In this document: in pieces, positions 41,690-45,769 of the stretch
Numbering within the stretch: position 1 is the stretch's first letter
Layout: every line of letters begins with the position of its first letter
Assembly (NCBI RefSeq): GCF_000204055.1
Contig: NW_006768779.1
Location: 1,603,555-1,649,323 of the forward strand
Origin: Melampsora larici-populina 98AG31
Taxonomy: Eukaryota > Basidiomycota > Pucciniomycetes > Pucciniales > Melampsoraceae
DNA: 45,769 nucleotides
Direction of reading: 5' to 3'
Made by a program: the position numbers and the translations under genes
The notes under the pieces: generated by a model
What the model saw: only the letters and a program-made list of their open reading frames with translations
Told to the model about the DNA's origin: nothing
Database searches by the model: none

Positions 41690-41865
41690 TGGAGCTTGAA
41701 GCTTGTGTAAGCGTGGAAGAGCTTGGAGCTTCAACCTTTGAGCTTTCAAGCTCGCTCGAAGCTGCTTGAAGTTCAAAGTTCGAAGTTCGAGGCTCGAGGC
41801 TTGAAGTTCGAAGTTCGAACTTCGAACTTCAAGCCTCGAACTTCGAACTTGAAAGCTCAAAGATT
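41690..41865. repeat. AGCTTGAA/TTCGAA-rich palindromic cluster
   Basis: The stretch is built almost entirely from GAAGCTTG, GAGCTT, GCTCGAAG and GAAGTTCGAA words. At its end a perfect 46-bp palindrome spans 41794-41839, centred on TTCGAA (41814-41819). Its left arm reads TCGAGGCTTGAAGTTCGAAG. The neighbouring words also allow shifted pairings, so the fold is probably dynamic. The minus-strand ORF across it (SSRLEVRSS-like) reflects the repeat. From 41866 to 42377 nothing is recognisable. Confidence 0.85.
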
Positions 41866-42377
41866 CACATTATATCTTTCTCAATCGAAATTACAATGAA
41901 GCGCTCTTGATGACTTCCGCCTTCCTCTTCAAGGTCCGAATGGATATATACTGAGAATAATATATTACATAATATACACACAAAAATTTGAAGTAAGGCA
42001 TCAAAATGATGCTTGAAAAAATACGTCGAGATATTTCTATCAGCAAAGGCTAACTCCCTATGGCACACTTTTTAGATAATTAGGTGTAGTACAGAACGCT
42101 GGTGCCGAGTTAAATTTGAGGCAAGAAAGAAAAACAGCAGCAAGAGATAATCACATGACAACATGAACAAATTCTGGCGAAAAAACTTGTAAAAGAACAC
42201 ATCCAACTGAACCCAGTCTCCCTCTTCTGCGAGTATAATCAGGGTAAGTCTACTGATATCCTGCCTAAGAATGACAAGGAGCTATGGTATCATATCACAG
42301 CAGAGTTGATTACATGCCAAGGTATTGGTCCCCCCGGAAATCTTGCCAGCTGACAAGTTCCGGTTCTCTGAGGTCAC

Positions 42378-43617
42378 TCAGATATGACTCGCTTCATACA
42401 TCACGGAATCCTCTTCATCCAAGAGAATCTCCTGAAATACATGATCAACTTGGGAGAACGTGCTTCTCATTTCGCTAAGCACAAGAGCGTGCTTCCCTAC
42501 TGACGTAACTTCCACAAACCCAGGCACTTTGTCTAACGTTAACAAGTCAGCGAGTTATTCGGATGATCTAATGTATCAAATGACTTACCGCACATCAGGT
42601 CTCTTAAATTTGAATGTAGACCCTTGATGAGGCGCAAGACCTCCGCGTATTTGTATAAATCATTTGAATACCTTGCTCGCTTGGTGTTCAGATCTGGATG
42701 GGCTAGCAATAGATTCCGTGTCAGCGCATATCATATCAAGAACACTGGAGAGTAGGCTTTGACCTTGGCAGCCTTTCTCTTCGTTGTAAGGTCGCTTTCT
42801 TAGTGGCACCAGAGAAAAATCACAATATTTTTTCTCAACCTTGTGGGTGACAGAAGCAACATTCTTCGAAGATGACAGAGCCTACATGACCAGTTCACCG
42901 GAGAGGTTGGTTCAGGTGTTGTCAGCTCTTGCGTCCTTGTTAGATGGACAGCTTTTCAAGCTTACCTGGTCATGTGGGCCCAAATATTTGCTGGAAGTTG
43001 AGGCAATCAACGCAGGACCGGTTTTCGAAGCAATTGGTTTGATCTCCGCGGGGCCAAACTGTTTGCGCGCCAGCTTGAAACAGGTGTCACGGGTACTTTC
43101 AGATTCTGATGGAGGCGTGCCATCGTCATTTTCGATAGAAAGTTGCGCGTCCATTGGTATAGACGCCACACTTTCTATCAAAGCCATCGGTATACGTTGA
43201 GGATCTACAGATATGAGCACATTCTTACATTATCCAGGAAAAAACGTGCACCTAATCTACGATGACCGATTCTTACCTTCAGGTCCGCGGAGTCTTTTTC
43301 TAAGCTTCTCTGCCATCAGTGTACGTCGGAGATCTACAGAAATGAGAACGTCTTTACATCATCCAGGGAAAAACGTGCACCACATTTACGATGGACAATT
43401 CTTACCTTCAGGTCCACGGAGTCTCTGGTTAAGCTTCTCTGCCATTGGTGTACGTTTTAGACCTACAGAAATGAACACTTTCCTCAATTACCCGAAAAAA
43501 CGTGCACTTCAAGCATGATGGCCAATTCTTACCTTCAGGGCCACGGACTCTGTTCTTAAGCTTGTCGGCGAGCTTTTGGATCTTGCGGACGAACCGTCGT
43601 GCGCCGTGCAGCTTCAT
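42378..43617 (-). CDS. Unknown eight-exon protein with duplicated 19-residue exons
   Basis: Exons on the minus strand: 43617-43533, 43462-43406, 43333-43277, 43204-42966, 42881-42840, 42794-42672, 42622-42589 and 42532-42378. Frame is continuous and gives 263 residues. Exons 2 and 3 are each 57 nt and encode 19-residue repeats (LKRTPMAEKLNQRLRGPE and DLRRTLMAEKLRKRLRGPE). Exon 1 ends in a related segment (KLADKLKNRVRGPE) and exon 4 begins with a decayed version (DPQRIPMALIESV). The repeats are basic amphipathic helices. The remainder (EVTSVGKHALVLSEM, VFQEILLDEEDSVMYE) is unrecognised. There is no signal peptide or membrane segment. Introns 6 and 7 are short (45-49 nt) and those junctions are least certain. 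Function unknown. Confidence 0.6.
43205..43533 (-). repeat. Tandem ~129-bp exon-plus-intron duplications
   Basis: Units of one 57-nt exon plus a 70-72-nt intron repeat from about 43533 down to 43205. They share CTGTAG acceptors, AAGCTTA, the CCTGAAG|GTAAGAAT donor and a CGTGCAC word inside each intron. Introns and exons are both conserved between units, indicating recent tandem duplication. Confidence 0.85.
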
Positions 43618-44727
43618 CTTGATGAAATGGTTTCGCTTCAGAGGTAAGGCAGATAGTGAAGAACGGAAGGAAGTGGAAAAAGAATGGTTGATGTCGAGTT
43701 TCTAGCAGGCGTTTGTTTTCCTAAAATAACACTGAAAAGGTGAACAGAAAGCTGGAGATTAATTTGAGGACGTGGATGTGGGGAGTATTCGGAAATTTAG
43801 TCTACTTCGAACCATAAAATTTAGCGAGCGATCAAAGTGACTTACTCAGAACAATTGCACTGCGCATCCACAGCTTTCTTCGCGACTCCTGTGTTCTACA
43901 GTGAGGCCTTCTCAGGTGCGTAGCAGTGCCGAGATCAGCACGTGGGTTGAAGGGGAGCGCGTGTTACGCAAGGTTTACGCGAAACGGGTTCGCGTTAGAC
44001 TCTTACGTTTGAAAAACAAAGGAATTTGAAAAAAAAGAGAAATCACCCTTTGAAGAAGGCGACAATAGAACGGCGTAGAGGCGGATGTAATTTGGGGATT
44101 TGTTTTACGTTCACCGGAGTAGTGGTGATCAGTCGAGAATCGGCCGGTAAGGTGGGCTCCAAGACTCAAAAGGATCAGTCAAGGCGATACGAGCTCAGCA
44201 CAATCGCGAATAAGCAGCCGCACATACTTTGTTTACGAGTCCTCTGTTCAGCCACTGAGCGAAATCATCTCATTGTCGATGGAGTGTTCTCGAGCGCGTG
44301 GGTAGTGGCGAAGTCGTTTGAAGGGGAATCTTAAGACTGATTTGCGGGACAACGGGTTCGCGTTATGATTCTCTTGGAGAAAAACACCACAAAGGGGAAC
44401 GGAGATTCATATATTGATGCGCTTCCAAGTCACGATTCGCTCGCACACCATAACGAATCATCTGCTCCCTTCAAGAATCCAGCTTTTGCTTTTGGGGTCA
44501 GTGACAATATTGAGATATCACCAAATCTTACCTACTACCTCTGAATTCTCCTCATTCTATATAACCCTATCACAGCAGATCGCAGCGCTTTCAAGCCACA
44601 CGAGCCGGGATCCCCTCGCGAAATAGTTGACCTCCCGTATCTTCGCGTATTATCTGCTCACTTAAGCCTCGCGTTTTCATTTCTTCGTCAGTTACAGTAT
44701 TCATCATATGGCCAAATCTCCCGTACA
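43618..44727. other. Intergenic region between divergent genes
   Basis: The phrase AACGGGTTCGCGTTA occurs at about 43985 and again at about 44351, each followed by a GAAAAAC word, so an old ~366-bp duplication is likely. The region serves as upstream sequence of both flanking genes. The short ORFs show no family features. Confidence 0.45.
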
Positions 44728-45180
44728 ATGTCTAATCTCTCTCCATCCTATAGAAACTTCACAATGCCCGTCAGAATATCTGGAAATATTTCTATAATCG
44801 GGAATGTAGATTCGTCTGTCAGACCTGTACGCAGACGCTCAGCCGCTGCTAATCGGGCACGCAGGACACCTACGCCGGCTCCATCGACGGGCAACCGGCG
44901 TCGTGTTATCACAGCACTAAGAGGTCGGGCGGCGAAAGCAACGCCTAACGGTGACCCTCTTTTTTGGAAGAAGATCTTTAGCCTACCGGAAGCTTACGTC
45001 GAATTCCTGTCGCCCAACTGCAACCTTCGAGCTCGCTCGACCACTTGCGGTATCCTTCGAGCAATCGTCCTTCACTTCGTACCCAATCACATTTTCCCCT
45101 CTCGAATGTTGAAAGCCAAAGTCATTGGCGTATTCAGAACTCAGGTACTACGTAAATACGGGCCATTTCACGGTCTTTGA
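44728..45180 (+). CDS. Unrecognised basic small protein
   Basis: A 150-residue ORF from ATG 44728; a second in-frame Met (MPVRISGN) lies at residue 13. The first 70 residues are Arg/Ala/Pro-rich (RPVRRRSAAANRARRT, GNRRRVITALRGRAAK), suggesting nucleic-acid binding or a nuclear localisation signal. The rest is more globular (DPLFWKKIFSLPEAYVEF, CGILRAIVLHFVPNHIF). A GTACTA site late in the ORF could instead be a donor that extends the gene. I recognise no family, and coding status is uncertain. Confidence 0.35.
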   Translation: MSNLSPSYRNFTMPVRISGNISIIGNVDSSVRPVRRRSAAANRARRTPTPAPSTGNRRRVITALRGRAAKATPNGDPLFWKKIFSLPEAYVEFLSPNCNLRARSTTCGILRAIVLHFVPNHIFPSRMLKAKVIGVFRTQVLRKYGPFHGL

Positions 45181-45769
45181 AGGTATCAGGTGGACATCGA
45201 AGTCAGTACTCCACTTCATTTTTCGTACGCTACGTATTCAGAAAGCTGATTGGGCGGATGCTCCAGGTCTAATTCAATACAGCCCTTTTGGTGTTCTGAT
45301 AATATGCCCATGGTGACCATTCTGCTTGCTGGTCTGGAAGAATGAAACCAATCCGAAAACGCGTGGCTCTGCCAATCTGTATATATATGTGAAAGCCCTG
45401 TGATTTGTCAACGGTCATGCCTATGCTTGTTACGGTCATGCCTATGCTTTTTTTATGTACTTGGGTTAATAGATGTTACATCTGGTTCTTTCACATTAGA
45501 TGAGATGCGGAGAAACAACACACAGAGCATCAAAAAAACTACAGGCAACGTGAGCATATGCTATAAAGTGTACAATATAATGAACAATATGGAGTGAGTA
45601 GGAAGTGTGGTAGGTGATCACGGTGACATGCACGGGTATCAGGACTGGAATAGAGCATCTGGTCCCGAGTCGAAACACCAGTCGAAAATATGAGATAGAT
45701 CGTTGATGTCGACGCGGCACACCTAAATGCGAAGTACATAGTGAGATAGTGTCGCCAAAAACGTGGAAG
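45181..45769. other. Right end of window, no supported gene
   Basis: Short ORFs only. ACGGTCATGCCTATGCTT is tandemly repeated at about 45411 and 45433. Nothing else is recognisable. Confidence 0.45.

Noticed and set aside
43213..43518. Plus-strand ORF of 101 codons with internal repeats
   Set aside because: It is the antisense of the duplicated exon-intron units, which have correct splice signals and continuous frame on the minus strand.

Overview
This is a fungal nuclear window. It has short spliceosomal introns (about 38-120 nt, mostly GT-AG with GTAAGT/GTATGT donors) and moderate AT richness. It carries fungal families: a FunK1-type kinase, a KDZ transposase with a CxC1-type cysteine cluster, and a Tet-like 2OG-Fe(II) oxygenase. 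This combination, with so many transposons between housekeeping genes, suggests a basidiomycete, most likely a rust (Pucciniales, Melampsora-like). The genus is inference.

Layout. 1-1462: 3' part of a plus-strand gene with a lysine-rich N-terminus and an OTU-like domain. 1.5-16.6 kb: a dense accessory block. It holds 81-bp and 76-bp GGAGTG/CACTCC repeat arrays; a minus-strand Tet-like oxygenase pseudogene split by an 816-bp foldback element; two head-to-head arrays of a 178-bp repeat; a plus-strand KDZ transposase pseudogene; a TGTGAA-rich stretch; and a minus-strand gene with an HMG-box-like segment. Tet/JBP-type oxygenases and KDZ transposases are known from the literature to be linked in fungi. 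I read this block as a decayed KDZ-associated unit, but I found no outer ends for it.

16.8-24.8 kb: a two-copy repeat, a frameshifted F-box gene, then a complete 3950-bp Tc1/mariner (IS630-like) transposon with ~60-bp terminal inverted repeats and a TA duplication. Besides its DD34E transposase it carries a convergent seven-exon gene of unknown function. A WBP4-like splicing-factor pseudogene follows.

25.1-35.7 kb is mostly conserved: phosphoacetylglucosamine mutase (chitin precursor synthesis), a FunK1 kinase, and a SAPS-domain subunit of Sit4/PP6 phosphatase. 38.5-40.9 kb is a truncated Ty3-like element with gag and protease only. 42.4-43.6 kb is an eight-exon gene containing tandemly duplicated exon-intron units. 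44.7-45.2 kb is an unrecognised basic ORF.

Most promising for novelty are the Tc1/mariner element with an internal unknown gene, the KDZ/Tet-like/HMG-like block organised around a 2.4-kb head-to-head satellite array, and the gene built from duplicated 57-nt exons. All exon structures were read by eye from splice signals and frame continuity, without transcripts.
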